DNA from: Limnanthes douglasii subsp. nivea
Lineage: Eukaryota > Streptophyta > Magnoliopsida > Brassicales > Limnanthaceae
DNA: 64,000 nt
Reading direction: 5' to 3'
Assembly: GCA_036936605.1 (NCBI GenBank)
Contig: JAUPFV010000005.1
Coordinates: 2,903,670 to 2,967,669 of the forward strand
In this document: in pieces, positions 23,501-35,069 of the stretch
Layout: each line of letters starts with the position of its first letter
How positions within the stretch are numbered: position 1 is the stretch's first letter
Program-made: the position numbers and the translations under genes
The notes under the pieces: model-generated
The model's input: only the letters and a program-made list of their open reading frames with translations
The model's database searches: none
Told to the model about the DNA's origin: nothing

Positions 23501-24102
23501 AGAATTTAGAGGAATCGTTAATGGGATTACCGAGATACTTTAGTTAAAGAAGATAAAGAAAGAAATCGGATCCCCTCTGAAGTGTCCAACTCAGTTAATG
23601 TGCGATAATAAAGTTGCGATTAAGATTTCAGAGAACCCGGTACAACACGATAGAACAAAGCACGTTGAAATAGATAGGCACTTCATAAAAGAAAAGATAG
23701 AAGATGGGACATTCGAACTTCCGTTTGTTAGATCCGAAGACCAACTGGAAGACATCCTGACAAAAGTGGTTGTTGCAAGAACATTCGAATCAGTTTTATT
23801 TAAGTTGGGTATCGGTGATCTCACTACACAACTTGAGGGGGAGTGTTAGAATATTCGACTAAATTTGGAAAGTTGGATTCATGGAGTAATAGTTTGGGTC
23901 AACTATTGACCACTATAATTTGAGATTTCATATATTGTCCTTAATCTTCTCCTTATAAATCAGTGTATTAAGTTTCCTTGTATAGACCTCTAAGTTCTAT
24001 ATATTGTATGTATAATGAATGCTTAAGTGGAATCAATAATATGATATACAACAATTAAAAGAAAAAAGAACATAATAAAATCCTTTGATTACCAATTTAA
24101 TA
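20570..24102 (+). mobile_element. Copia-2, 5'-truncated duplicate of Copia-1
   Basis: The copy begins inside the protease region (20570 aligns to 4616) and keeps integrase, RT, RNase H and the 3' LTR, but has no 5' LTR, primer site or gag. The truncation is the tandem-duplication breakpoint, not a transposition end. Readable parts include integrase (20944-21321 and 21350-22141), RT with YVDDMIITGND (about 22880) and RNase H (23274-23849). It shares the TAG at 21332-21334 with Copia-1, so the element was dead before duplication. Private defects include stops at 22138, 22506, 23085, 23263 and 23542, and a frameshift near 22208. Confidence 0.93.
23844..24102 (+). repeat. 3' LTR of Copia-2
   Basis: This 259-bp LTR starts TGTTAGAATA and ends ACCAATTTAATA, and is followed by GTTAT as at 8142. 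It has about eleven private changes and a 2-bp deletion relative to the two Copia-1 LTRs. Confidence 0.92.
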
Positions 24103-24182
24103 GTTATTTATAAAAACAAAATTAAAATTACACGAACCCTAGAACAAACCGTCAACAAATGTTAAAAATTAAACTTTTGGCT

Positions 24183-25709
24183 CGGGAGCCTCTGGTCCAA
24201 TATTTATGCTTACTTCTGGACCTGTATTAACAACTTACTAATACAATACCTTGAAAGCTTCTAATGTGCTATTTCCGAGTACCCTTAGTGATAAAACTAA
24301 ATTTCATAACATATAACATACGGAAGTTCGCATAAAAAATCAACGTTCAAAATGACTATCTAAATTTATAATAGTAAAATCCTAGCTAAGCCGTAGATTA
24401 TCAAAATAGAATATTTAAATTACTTTAAGGTAGAGAGATTGGTAGAAGATTTCGTGACGTAAAAATATAAATTATGAATTTATAAAGGGCTATTATAGAT
24501 GCTTTTATGTAATAAAAACGAATTTGATAGAAATTTTGTATTTTTTTAAAAATAAAATTAATTGGATGAAATTAGAATCTTTTTAAAACAAAGAATGATT
24601 TTTTTATAAAGAAAATTAAAATTTTAATTTGACTAAACTAAAAAAAAAAGTTTGGACCAAGCTAAATGTCAATCTTTTCTATTGGATTTAATTGCAAGGT
24701 CACTGGATCTCAAGTTTTTTTTGTTGGATCTAACTTTTTCAATCCAGTTTATCCTACGTATATCAATTTTAAAAGTGTTGGATTTTCAAAATCCAATTTC
24801 ACCGCATTGTTAACCAACTTGGTATTTCATCATTTGATCCACACTTTTTTTTTTAGTTTTACGTATTGTTTAGGATGCGTGTATATTTCCGTTATAGTTG
24901 CTTCGTTATAGATGTTTAGTTAAAAAATAAAGATTGAGATGTATGACTTAATTTTTTTAGAAAAATTATGGTTGTCGAGAAGTTCCACGCACAAAATGCG
25001 CGATGAATTGTCGGAACCGTGACAGTTCCTCGCATGATCCATGTGAGAATATGAAAATATGAATGAACTTTATTGTAACAATGTTGGTTTTTTTAAATAT
25101 TAATTTTATGTCTTCTTTTAGCTTTTGACAACGAATTAAATTTTAAACTTACGTATTTCTATTATTAACGGTTAATTATGTTTATTTGTATTTTTTTCAC
25201 TTAAATTTATGTTTAAAGACTATAAATTTTAGTAATTTTAAAGTGTTTCGAGCTAATTTTAGATTAATAGGAGATAATATGTTTAATTAGATTTTAGTTT
25301 TAGGTTGAATTATACATTGTCTTTATGGACCGAAGGTATTTTGGATAATTAATTATTTTTTTAGAAAAGGGTAAAATTGTAAAAGTTGACCTCAAAAATA
25401 AAATTGACATATAACGTACGCCAAACCGTTTTAACTATAAAAAAACCGATTGATTTTAAATTGAATTGAGATGCGCTAATTTTAAAAAAATCTATCAACA
25501 AAGCAGCTATATTTTTTTTGGTACGCAAAGGTTCGTCCATTGAACCCAGCCCGGGTTTCTACATTGGACCATGGCTAATCATAATACCATCTAGCAAATT
25601 TGCATTATATATTTTTCGACCCGTTTGATAACACAGGACGACTATATTGGTTAACTAATCAATCCAATCACGCTCATACATCCAAAATTTTATGTACGAA
25701 ACTTACCAG
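24183..25709 (-). pseudogene. gene 1' remnant: exon 3 damaged, exons 1 and 2 deleted
   Basis: This is the unit II counterpart of gene 1. Exon 3 (about 24232-24183) keeps the acceptor and the VSINIGPE coding part, but lacks the stretch for the middle of the tail. The splice donor of exon 2 (ACTTACCAGG, about 25700-25709) is present. Everything upstream, from exon 2 to past exon 1 and most of the hAT element, is missing (equivalent to 9812 to about 10750). A 46-bp filler copied from 25594-25640 sits in the gap. Confidence 0.8.
24233..25698. other. former intron 2 of gene 1'
   Basis: It matches 8294-9800 with many small indels. No independent gene is seen. Confidence 0.6.
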
Positions 25710-25757
25710 GTAGCAAATTTGCATTTTATATTTTTCGACCCGTTTGATAACACAGGA
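25710..25757. repeat. templated filler at a deletion junction
   Basis: TAGCAAATTTGCAT...GATAACACAGGAC repeats the sequence at about 25594-25641, roughly 115 bp away. It joins the exon 2 donor of gene 1' to the right arm of the former hAT element. Confidence 0.7.
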
Positions 25758-26340
25758 CTAAAACTAAACGGAAAATGGATTGAGACGAAACCGAACTGAA
25801 ACAGACCGAACATAACTCAGACAGAACCAAAGTCGCACCAAACCAAAATCGAAACGAATCAGACCAAACCGAACCGAAAACTTAACGGTCTAGTCTAGTT
25901 TCATAAATTAAAACTAAAAATCTAACCGTAAGATCCTATCCGAACCAAGAATCCTAACCGAACCGTAGGCCATGCTCTTAATGTACTAAATTACATCATG
26001 ATATCCGTACAAAATAAATTAAAAGTCGAGTAGGTTCTAGAAGCGTCATAATTTAATTATTTGGGTGATTTAATTAAGTTGATTTTACAGCTCTTGATAT
26101 TTTCTTTTCTAATCGTTTTTGGATCGTGCGTTGTTGTAAGTAGAAGAAATAGGATTGACTTTGCGTTAAAACAGTTTGCCAAGAAAAATTAAAATCCAAA
26201 ATATTTGGAGTTGTTTACCAATACTAATCATTTTTAATAGATCGCGCGACTCTAAATTCATTAGTTATTAAATTATAGAAGGAACCCACTTGCCATAATG
26301 TTATATAATAATTGTAAAAATATTATCGGTTAAAAATAAC
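25758..26340. other. remnant of hAT element arm and gene 1' upstream flank
   Basis: The CCGAAC-rich start corresponds to about 10750-10900 in unit I. The rest matches 10970-11323. No gene is seen. Confidence 0.5.
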
Positions 26341-26979
26341 TAAAGATTATTAATGGAGGATAATGATCAATCAAGTTTCCTTTTAGAATTACATTTAAAT
26401 TTATGTTCAATTTTTTTGTTATAAAATTTTGACCAATGAAAGTGAATCTAATTTTTAATGTCTAATTAAGTATTTTTAATTTAAATATTTCAAAAATATA
26501 TATTTTTTGTTTTTTATTTTAAAAAGCATAGATTTTTAAAAGATTTTGTGTATATTCGTCGATTGCTGTACATTTTTATACTTTAATTATTTTTGTTTGT
26601 TTTTAGGTTGATTTAACGATTTTATTGATATCATATTTGAGGGTTTTATATATTTTTTTTCGTAAAAGGTTTTTTATTTTTATTTTATGTGTTAAAGCAA
26701 TTTTGATTTTGTTTTTCTCGATTTTGTTTTATTTTATTTTTCTATGAGAACTTTTTTCCGTATTTTATGTCTGTCGATTTTGTTTTTATGTATGAATGCT
26801 TTTTGTATTCTATGTTTAACGATTTTTTTTATGGATGAATGTTATTTTGATTTTATGTTTTTTGATTTTGTACTCTTTTTGTTTTCTAGTTTTTAATTCT
26901 CAGATTTTGCTGAATATTGTTTTTACTGATTCTATTTAAGGCAACTAAATGTTTAGTGTATTTTTATCTATACGCTTTT

Positions 26980-28110
26980 ACTTGTTAGTTATGGAAATGT
27001 AGGAGAAATTTTAGTATGTTCGTGGTTGATATTTCTTTGTTTTCAATTTGATATAAACTGTTCTACTACATTAGTTGTAGAAAATGCAAGAAAAATTATA
27101 GTATATTGTCTTACTTACATCATTGGTAAGATCTAAACTCTCATGTATAAACATTACTTGTCAATAACTTAAAACAGTTTCTTATGCTCTTTTGTCATGC
27201 ATTAGTTATAGAAAAGGCAGCCTAAATTTTAATAATATCCTTGATCAAAACTGTTATTCTCTAGTAGTTATAGAGGGACATGCAAAATTTTGATGATATC
27301 TAAATTGTTCCATTGCATTAGTTATTAAAAAAGTATAAGAAGTTTTAGTATATTTTGATGGTATTTTTTGTGTTTTCTATTTGATCTAAACTCTTCTATT
27401 GCACCAATTGTAGAAAAAGCATGAGAAATTATAATATGTCGTTTGAGTTACATAATTAGTAAGATCTAAATTATCTTGTATAAATATTACTTGTTACTCA
27501 CTTAAAACAATTTTTTATGTTCTTTCATTAGTCATAGAAAATATAACTTAACTTTTAATATATCGTTAATCAATACTATTATACTATATTAGTTATAGAG
27601 AGCGGCATGATAAATATTTATATTATTTAAAATGTTCAGTTGTATAAATTATCGAAAGACAAAATAAATTTTAGTGTTCTATTTATATAAACTGTTTTAC
27701 TATACTAGTTGTAAATAGGTTAGGGGACTTTTAGTTTATCTTTTATATTAGTTGTTCTATTGTATTACTTGCAGAGAGGTAAGAGCAAGAATTTTTTTTG
27801 TTTATATAAACTGTTCTGTTGTATTAGTTATAAAAAAGCATGGTAAATTTTAGTATATTTTTATCTAAGTTGTTATACAATATTAGTTATGGTAAAGCAG
27901 AATAAATTGTAATATAAAATGTTTTACGTTATTTATTACAAAAGGGCATGCTAGTTTATTTTTATCTATATTGTTCTATTATATTAGTTATAGAAAGGCA
28001 TGATAAATTTTAGTATAATTTTTTAATTTAAACCGTTGTACGGTATTATTTATAGACAAGCATGATAAATTTTTAGTTTATTTTTAGGTAGGATAAATTT
28101 TAAGTATATT
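26980..28110 (+). repeat. minisatellite array A, unit II (about 16 copies)
   Basis: Copies of a core close to TGTTCTATTGTATTAGTTAT, AGAAAGGCATGATAAATTTT and AGTATATTTTTATCTA occur every 60-110 bp. The left third aligns with the six copies kept in unit I (13070-13600). Confidence 0.7.
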
Positions 28111-28274
28111 ATTTTACTTAGTGATTTAGTTTATTAAGTAATGTGTTTGGTCTTTATGTGTTGTGTGTTTGATCTTAACTAATTATTTGTTTTAAATTTT
28201 TAATTAGCAGTTGAGTTCTTATTATTAATTATATGTGTTGCTTTATATTGTTATATTTTTGTAGGTACTATGGA

Positions 28275-29930
28275 TAAATGTGTTTTTAATTATGTTCAAA
28301 TTTGGTGCGGAGTTTACGGTTTATTCATTATCTACTTTTAAAAGTTATGATGCTATAGTTGATTATGAGTTCACTGGATGGAATGAGTTGGATATAATAC
28401 TTAAACAATTATATTATTCTGTTGGAGATAATAAAGATGGTTTGTTAGAAAATGAGAGTGAATCTAATCATATGATGATCTTGTTGAATCGATTAAAATC
28501 TGACACTTTGGAATTGAATGTGGAGGAGAAGGTCAAGATACCGGATTGTATAAGAGAAATGTCACGTAGGGTTGTTCCGATAATGTTACTCGTAATCATT
28601 TTTTTCCTTATTCTACCGGTGTTGTTGGGAAGGAAATTGTTGTTAACTTATTATGACATACAAATAGAAATCTTGACAGTTCATCTTGGTATACTTGTAT
28701 TACTGGTATTGGTCAATTTTTTACTGGTGGTGCTGCTGAATTTCGTCATACTTTTTCAAAATTTTCTTAAGTAGTTGGTTTCTCTTATAAATATGTTATT
28801 AAATCATAAGAAACATATCATTGTTCAGTATAAATTAAAAATTTCTACTAGTTGCGGCTGGTATATTCGTGCATGAGAGGAGAAGGCTTCAGAATATATG
28901 TATATAACAAACAATTCAGGACAACATACTTGTGGTGATGTATTTAAATCAAATAAATCTAAAACTTTTACTTATATTATAATTTCTAGTGAAATTCTTC
29001 TTCCAAAGTTTAGGTCCAATGGTGCTATAAAAAGTAAAGAAGTTATAAAACTTTTTTAAAAGCATATATGAGTTTAATATATCATATCGTTTAGCTAACA
29101 AAGGTATTAATAAAGAAAAAGAACGAGTTTTGGGGATGTTACAAAATTATATTCAAGATTGGATAATTTTTTTGATGTAGTAAAGAGAATTGATCAAAAC
29201 TTTCTTATAGTATTGGAGTATGATCTTTTATCGAAATAGTTTTTATTTTGTATTGTTGGTTTTTTATAAGGTTATATTTCATATATAATATCTGAATAAT
29301 AATAAAATAATGTACTCGTGATTCAATTACACGTGATATTATTACATATTTATTATTTTAAACATGTAACAAATAAAGATAAATAAAGAGAGAGTGAAAG
29401 ACTTGTTTAACTTTTATAAATAGGAGTTAAACTCTAGATGTAAGTAAAACGATTTTATACCGAAATATATTATATTATTCTTCTTTTTATCTCTATTTTC
29501 CTATCTATATGATTTTGGTGTTTGATTAGTGTTATACCTCATCTGTTTTGGTTCCTATTTTCATGGTTTTGGATATTTCGTCCGATGTTCTTTTTGGATT
29601 GTACACTTTTTCAATCAAAGTATAAAGGAATATTGTTAAGCGCAATTACAAATGATGGCAATAATGGTATGTTTTTTATATGTTATATATGTATCTGTTT
29701 TTTAAATTTTATGTGTTTAATTTTTATTTTTGTAGGTATGTTTCCTCTGTGTTTTGCAATAGTTAGTTCTAAGAAAAATAATAATTGGAGTTGGTTCATA
29801 AAGTTATTAAACTTTCGTTTGGGTGAACAAGTAATAACTTTAATTTCTGATTTGAACTTGGTCTTAGTTAATTCGGTTAGTTCTTTGGTATTTATTTTTA
29901 TGGTAGATGAATTTGTTTTAGATTTTTGAC
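28275..29930 (+). pseudogene. MULE transposase remnant, unit II (better preserved)
   Basis: A start (ATGGATAAATGT near 28269) follows a TTTTTGTAG acceptor-like site. The N-terminal part runs to about 28620 (TGWNELDIILKQLYYSVGDN). The MuDR-type domain (about 28690-28965) has NHKKHIIVQYKLKISTSCGW, Y-I-R-A, a stop, then KASEYMYITNNSGQHTCGD. The catalytic piece (29595-29900) reads FLDCTLFQSKYKGILLSAIT, NDGNNG, then a 71-bp intron-like gap (GTATGT...TTTGTAG). After it come MFPLCFAIVSSKK, NNWSWFIKLLNF and LISDLNL, so both early catalytic Asp positions are present. The C-terminal part (Glu, SWIM zinc finger) is not found. The repeat array starts there instead. Confidence 0.78.
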
Positions 29931-31830
29931 TTGGAATGAGAAATATTTCTTTAATCTTTCTTCTATTACTTTTCTATAGTAGGTTAAATAATTTTTTTTT
30001 ATATTTTAACTTGGCAATAATGTTTTTTATTTCACCTTCCTTGTATTTTCTTTCTTCTGAAAGACGAAATTAGTTGTTTTTATCTTTTTTGCTTTGGAGG
30101 AGAAATTTTTATTTTACCTTCATTTGTATTACTTTGTGATGACTAGTGAAATTATTTCTTTTAAGATTTCAGACTTGGTAGGAGAATATTTTATATCACC
30201 TTCATTCTATTAATTTTTTACGATAGGTGATTTTGTTTTTATAAAAAAATTCTACTTGATAGGAGAAATTTTCGTTTTATCTTCCTTGTATTACTTTTTA
30301 ATAGACGTTGAAATTATTTGTGTCCAGATTTTTGACTTAACAAGATAAATTTTTATTTGAGCTTCCTTTTGATTACTTTGTTATGGTGGGTGAAATTATT
30401 TGTTCTGGATTTTAATTGGGCAAGATAATTTTTTATTCACATTCCTTTGTATTATTTTCTTATGGTATGTGAAATTGTTTGTTTTTAATTCAAATTGGCA
30501 AAATAAATTTTATTTTACATTCCTTGTATTACTTTTTTATGGAAGCTGGAATTATTTATTTTTAGATTTTTGACTTGGTAAGAGAAATTTTTATACCTTC
30601 ATTGTATTAATTTCTTATGAAAGGTGAAGTTATTTATTTTGGATTGTATTACTTTCTTACGGTAGAAGAAGTTATTTGTTTTTAGATTTTTTACTTGACA
30701 AGAGAAATTTTTGTTTCGCATTCCTTGTATTTTATTTTAATAAAAACTGAAATTAATTTTCTTTAGATTTTTGACTTGGTAAAATTTTATTTTTAATCCA
30801 CCTTCGTTGTATTACTTTCTTATGGAATGTGCAATTATATTTTTAGGATTTCAATTTGGTAGGAGAATTTTTATTTTAACATTCCTTTGTATACTTTGTT
30901 ATGGTAGGTGATATTATTTGTTTTTAGATTTTCGACTTGGAAGGAGAAGTTTTTATTTCAATTTCCTTTGTATTACTTTCTAAAGACAGGTGAAATTATT
31001 TATTTTTAGATTTTTGACTTAGTAAGACAAATTTTTGTTTCACCTTCCTTCTATTACTTTCTTATTTGTAGTTGAAATTATTTGTTCTGAGTTTGAACTT
31101 GGCACGAGAAATGTTAATTTCTCGTTACTTGTATAACTTTCCTATTGAAGGTGAAATTAGTTGTTTTAAGATTTTTATTTGATAGGATTAATTTTTATTT
31201 GACATACCTTTTATTACTTTCTTATGGTAAGTAAAATTATTTGTTTTGGAGTTCAACTTAACATGATAAATTTTTATTTCACCTTCCTTCTATTACTTTC
31301 TTGTTGTATGTGAAATTATTTGTTTAATATTTCATTTTGGCAGGATAAATATTTATTTTATCTTCATTGTATACTTTCTTATAAAAAAGTGAACTTATTT
31401 GTTTTTAGAATTTTGATTTGGTAGGATAAATTTTTATTTCTAATGGGAGGTGAAATTATTATTTTTAAATTTCAAGTTTGTATGTGAAGTTTTTATTTCA
31501 CGTTCTTCTGTATTACTTTCTTATTGAAGGTGAGATTGGTTGGAGAAATTGTTATTTTACCTTCCATATATTATTTTTTATGGAAGGTGAAATTATTTGT
31601 TTTAAATTTCAATTTGACGAGAACATTTGTATATCACTTTCCTTTGTATTATTTTATTATGGTAGATGATATTATTTGTTTTCGATTAAAAAATGGTAGG
31701 TGAATGTTTTATTTTACATTCCTTCTAATATTTTCTATTTTTAGGTGAAATTATTTGTTTTAGTTTTGAACGTGGCATGATAAATTTTATTTTCACCTTC
31801 CTTATGTTAGTTTCTTTGTATTTATATATA
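29930..31830 (+). repeat. minisatellite array B with hairpin-forming units, unit II
   Basis: About 22 copies with an 80-bp period (GACTTGGTAGGAGAAATTTT, TATTTCACCTTCC, TTGTATTACTTTCTTATGGA, AGGTGAAATTATTTGTTTT). The array is twice the length of that in unit I. The dyad TTTCACCTTCC / GGAAGGTGAAA is the best-kept part of the unit, although neighbouring bases vary freely. Confidence 0.82.
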
Positions 31831-32030
31831 ATTTTGGATGGAAAGTTACTATTGAAATGAAGTTAGCCTATTGAAATCATTAAATTGTTGTAAATTTTTT
31901 ATTGATTTTTAGACGTTAACGTTGATGTAATTAAGATAATGTAACATCTTTCCACCCATTAATTTTTTTTATTTGATAAATAGTAGTCTAGTCATAATAC
32001 TAATAACTACAACCATTAGTTCACCATAAA

Positions 32031-32270
32031 ATGAAGCAAAAATTTGTTATTCTTCTATACAGAAACGAATTTGTTATTTTTAAAATGTCTCTTAATAATC
32101 GAGAACCATACACAATTATCTTCTCTGATGACTCAAGCTTTAACAATTCTGATGATATATCAGAAAAACATGTAAATTTGAAAATTACAACGGGAGACGA
32201 ATACTTTAATGATGATATATTATCATTTCATGAAAAACATTATAATTATTCTAATGAATGTTTTGAATAG
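32031..32270 (+). CDS. short open frame of unknown nature (79 aa)
   Basis: This Asp/Asn/Ser-rich frame (SLNNREPYTIIFSDDSS...) has no counterpart in unit I, where other sequence replaces it. It could be a piece of the transposon N-terminus or chance. I do not recognise it. Confidence 0.2.
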   Translation: MKQKFVILLYRNEFVIFKMSLNNREPYTIIFSDDSSFNNSDDISEKHVNLKITTGDEYFNDDILSFHEKHYNYSNECFE

Positions 32271-32576
32271 TCAAAATAAGAATATGAGTCTAATGATGAT
32301 TATCAAAAAAATCAAACTAAAGTCAACAACGTTTTTTGGGTAAACTTATACCAAATTTTGGTATGTATAGCCCCATTATATTTGAATTTGTTTGGTTGTT
32401 TGATTTTTTAATTGATTTTTTAAATATACTTCACCTCAATATGTAATTGTTTAATTTGAATTGTTTGGTCCTAGATTTCTGAAGTCTATTAGTCCTATTG
32501 TCGTAAATTATTCAACACTAGAAGTCTATCTAATTCCTTCAAGTGAGGGACCATCTGAAGAATTTTTTTCTATTTA

Positions 32577-32731
32577 TTAATCAACTGATCGTGTATCTAA
32601 TTTCGGGGCAAACATATAATGCAACACATAATATGAAAGGCCAATTTGATAGATTGAAAACTTTAATTCAAGTAAATCGACAAGCTTATTATGTGCATTG
32701 TTTGACTCAACGTGGCTTAAAGACTGTTTAA
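32577..32731 (+). pseudogene. hAT/ZMYM1-like transposase fragment, unit II
   Basis: This is the duplicate of 16690-16863, reading ISGQTYNATHNMKGQFD and RLKTLIQVNRQAYYVHC. YDGTNNM has become YNATHNM. Confidence 0.62.
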
Positions 32732-32759
32732 AATATTGTTTAAAAATTACTATGGTATA

Positions 32760-33250
32760 AAATATCTGAAAAATAAATTTTAAAAAAACAATTTCTAATC
32801 CATAATTTAATGATTGCTTGATGACATTTGTGAAAAAATAAATGTTTACCACGATAGATGATCTAAATATTATGTGTTTATTTTAATTCTCCGTACATTT
32901 ACCATTGTATTAAATATACTTTCATTTTAAATTGGTATTGAAATATAGATACAATATATCGAATAATATTCGGATATTTATTTTTATGATATTTTTAGCA
33001 TATTCTAAATTTTAATCTTGAATCTGTCTCATGTTCGTGTATTTGTGTATTGATTTTAATTATTATGTTGCAGGTACATGGATATTAAAACTAAACATCC
33101 AAAAATTTAATGGAGAAAATTTAGACATGTAATCCAGTATGCAAAACATAGTACTTTTTAATACCAAATGTTATTTATCAAAGAAAAAATAAAATTGCAC
33201 GAATCATCGACCAAATTGTGAACATTAAACTTTGGACTGAGGATTGATCG
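32760..33250. other. AT-rich spacer and 3' flank of gene 3
   Basis: It matches 16870-17400 with many small changes. No gene is seen. Confidence 0.5.
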
Positions 33251-33254
33251 GCAT

Positions 33255-34345
33255 TCATTTTTGCTGCGGCGGAAACTTCTTCTCAGGTCCAATATTAACG
33301 CTTACTTCCGCACCTGTTGATAAAAATACATTAGTAAGAATTATCGAACGTTTATAATATATATTTTCCGATCGAGTACCCATAAAAGTAAATTTCAATC
33401 GCTGTTTTATAAAAAAATATCATATATTTTAACTGCAAGTTCCGTCGATAACTTATAAAATAAGTTTTGATATTAAATAGTTTTTTATTTTTACTTTATA
33501 TATATATTTTTTGGATTAAAAATCATCAGTGTTAATCTTTTGATTATCTGATTATTAGATATATAGTTTCTTTGCTAGAAATCATTCGATTAGTTTTTTG
33601 ATTTTGATTATCCATTTTCGATAAAATTAGTTTCTACACATGTTTATATGTTTATTTAGAGAGTAATTTTATCGAAAACGGATAGTCAAAATACTAACAC
33701 TTATTGAAAACGATAATCAGTGACTAACAAAATCGAAAATAAATAAACAACACCTATGAGAGTAACTTTATAAAAAATGAATAGTCAATAAATTCCTATC
33801 AAAATATTATTTAATCCAAAAAAACTATACGTCGAAAATATAAATTCAAAAAAAATAAGTACTATTCGAAAAATAATTAAAAAAATTTACCAGGGTAGCT
33901 ATTATGTACGGCCGCGGCTGCAGCCGACTTCTGTTTGTACAGCCAAATGAAGTAGCAACCAGCAACCACAATCGCAACCACGAAAAAGAAACTCAAGACA
34001 ATTTTGAGAGTGCCCGATGATGAGTTATCAGAACCACTACTGCTCTCGTTTGTTTCGCACGAAACATGAATACCACCGAAGTTACCTGCATTGTCAAGGC
34101 TTCGTTCTGAGTTGTCGTCTGACATATCGGTCCTTTGCTGTGAAAGATCATCATCCGACGGTGGGCCGCAAATACCTGCGATATAAATAGTCGGAGAAAC
34201 GTAAATCGGAAATGATCACTTAAAATAAATAAACATAAACATGGTTGCGGTAAACAAAATTTGAATCGCTCTACGTACCATTAGCAAAAGAAAACAAGAC
34301 GGAAAGAGCTAAAAGAAGCAAGAATATATTTTTGTACGCGGCCAT
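33255..34345 (-). CDS. small one-pass membrane protein, gene 3 (136 aa, 3 exons)
   Basis: Exons 34345-34279, 34175-33891 and 33313-33255 have the same lengths as in gene 2 (67+285+59 nt) and intact GT-AG sites. Signal peptide, the two-cysteine Ser-rich segment, membrane helix, five alanines and tail are all kept. Differences from gene 2 are Val to Ile in the helix, His to Tyr in the LHKQK stop-transfer, and two changes in the tail (VSVNIGPEKKFPPQQK). Exon 1, intron 1, the promoter and the start of exon 2 are identical to gene 2, but introns and flanks beyond that are diverged. The tract of identity suggests conversion. Function is unknown. Confidence 0.8.
33606..33687. repeat. fold-back in intron 2 of gene 3
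   Basis: GATTATCCATTTTCGATAAA at the left pairs with TTTATCGAAAACGGATAGTC at the right (about 22 of 24 positions). The loop differs from that in gene 2. Confidence 0.75.
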
Positions 34346-34469
34346 TGCGATTAAGGTGATATAAATAGAATAGAGATCGTCATATAATAGTGTGCCACAT
34401 TGAATTAGTAAGCTTTAAAAAATTAATAAATCAAGTTATCTTAAAAGTTTGAATTTATATGGATCTAAC

Positions 34470-34757
34470 TAGGGCGGTCAACGGTTATTTGGAACCGAAA
34501 ATCGGAACGGAACCGAACCGATAAAAACTGGACTGAGAACCAGATCGAACTTTAACGGTCTCGTTCGTGGTTCCATTTTAAAAACCGAACTCAATACGGA
34601 ACCGAAACAACAAAACTGGTTCATAATCGAGCCGATAAAATCGATAAATCGGTAGAACCGATTAGAAACCGAATCGATAAAACTGATACAAAACCGAACT
34701 GATAAAATTGATAAACTAACCGAATCAATAAAAATCCGTTAGACCCAATTAATTTAT

Positions 34758-34788
<31 letters not shown>

Positions 34789-35061
34789 TTCAAAATTAAT
34801 AGTTAATTACCCATTTTTAATAAAAAAAATCAAAGATTAAATTTTAAACTTTGATTTTATGTTATTTATTTATTTAATTTTTTTAAATAGACCGGATCAG
34901 ACCGAAAATGACCAAAACAGGACCAAACCAAACTGGAACCGAATCGGACCGAACCGGACCGGACCGAAAACTTAATAGTCCGGTCCGATTCCAAAATATA
35001 GAACTGATAGCTTAGCCGTCCGGCCCGGTTCCGGTGAAACCTGAACCGATAAACATCCCTA
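34470..35061. mobile_element. hAT-type non-autonomous element with 8-bp TSD, unit II
   Basis: This 592-bp element has the same ends and the same target duplication GATCTAAC (34462-34469 and 35062-35069) as the unit I copy. It therefore inserted before the tandem duplication. It differs only by 18 bp in the TA run (about 34757-34784). Confidence 0.9.
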
Positions 35062-35069
35062 GATCTAAC

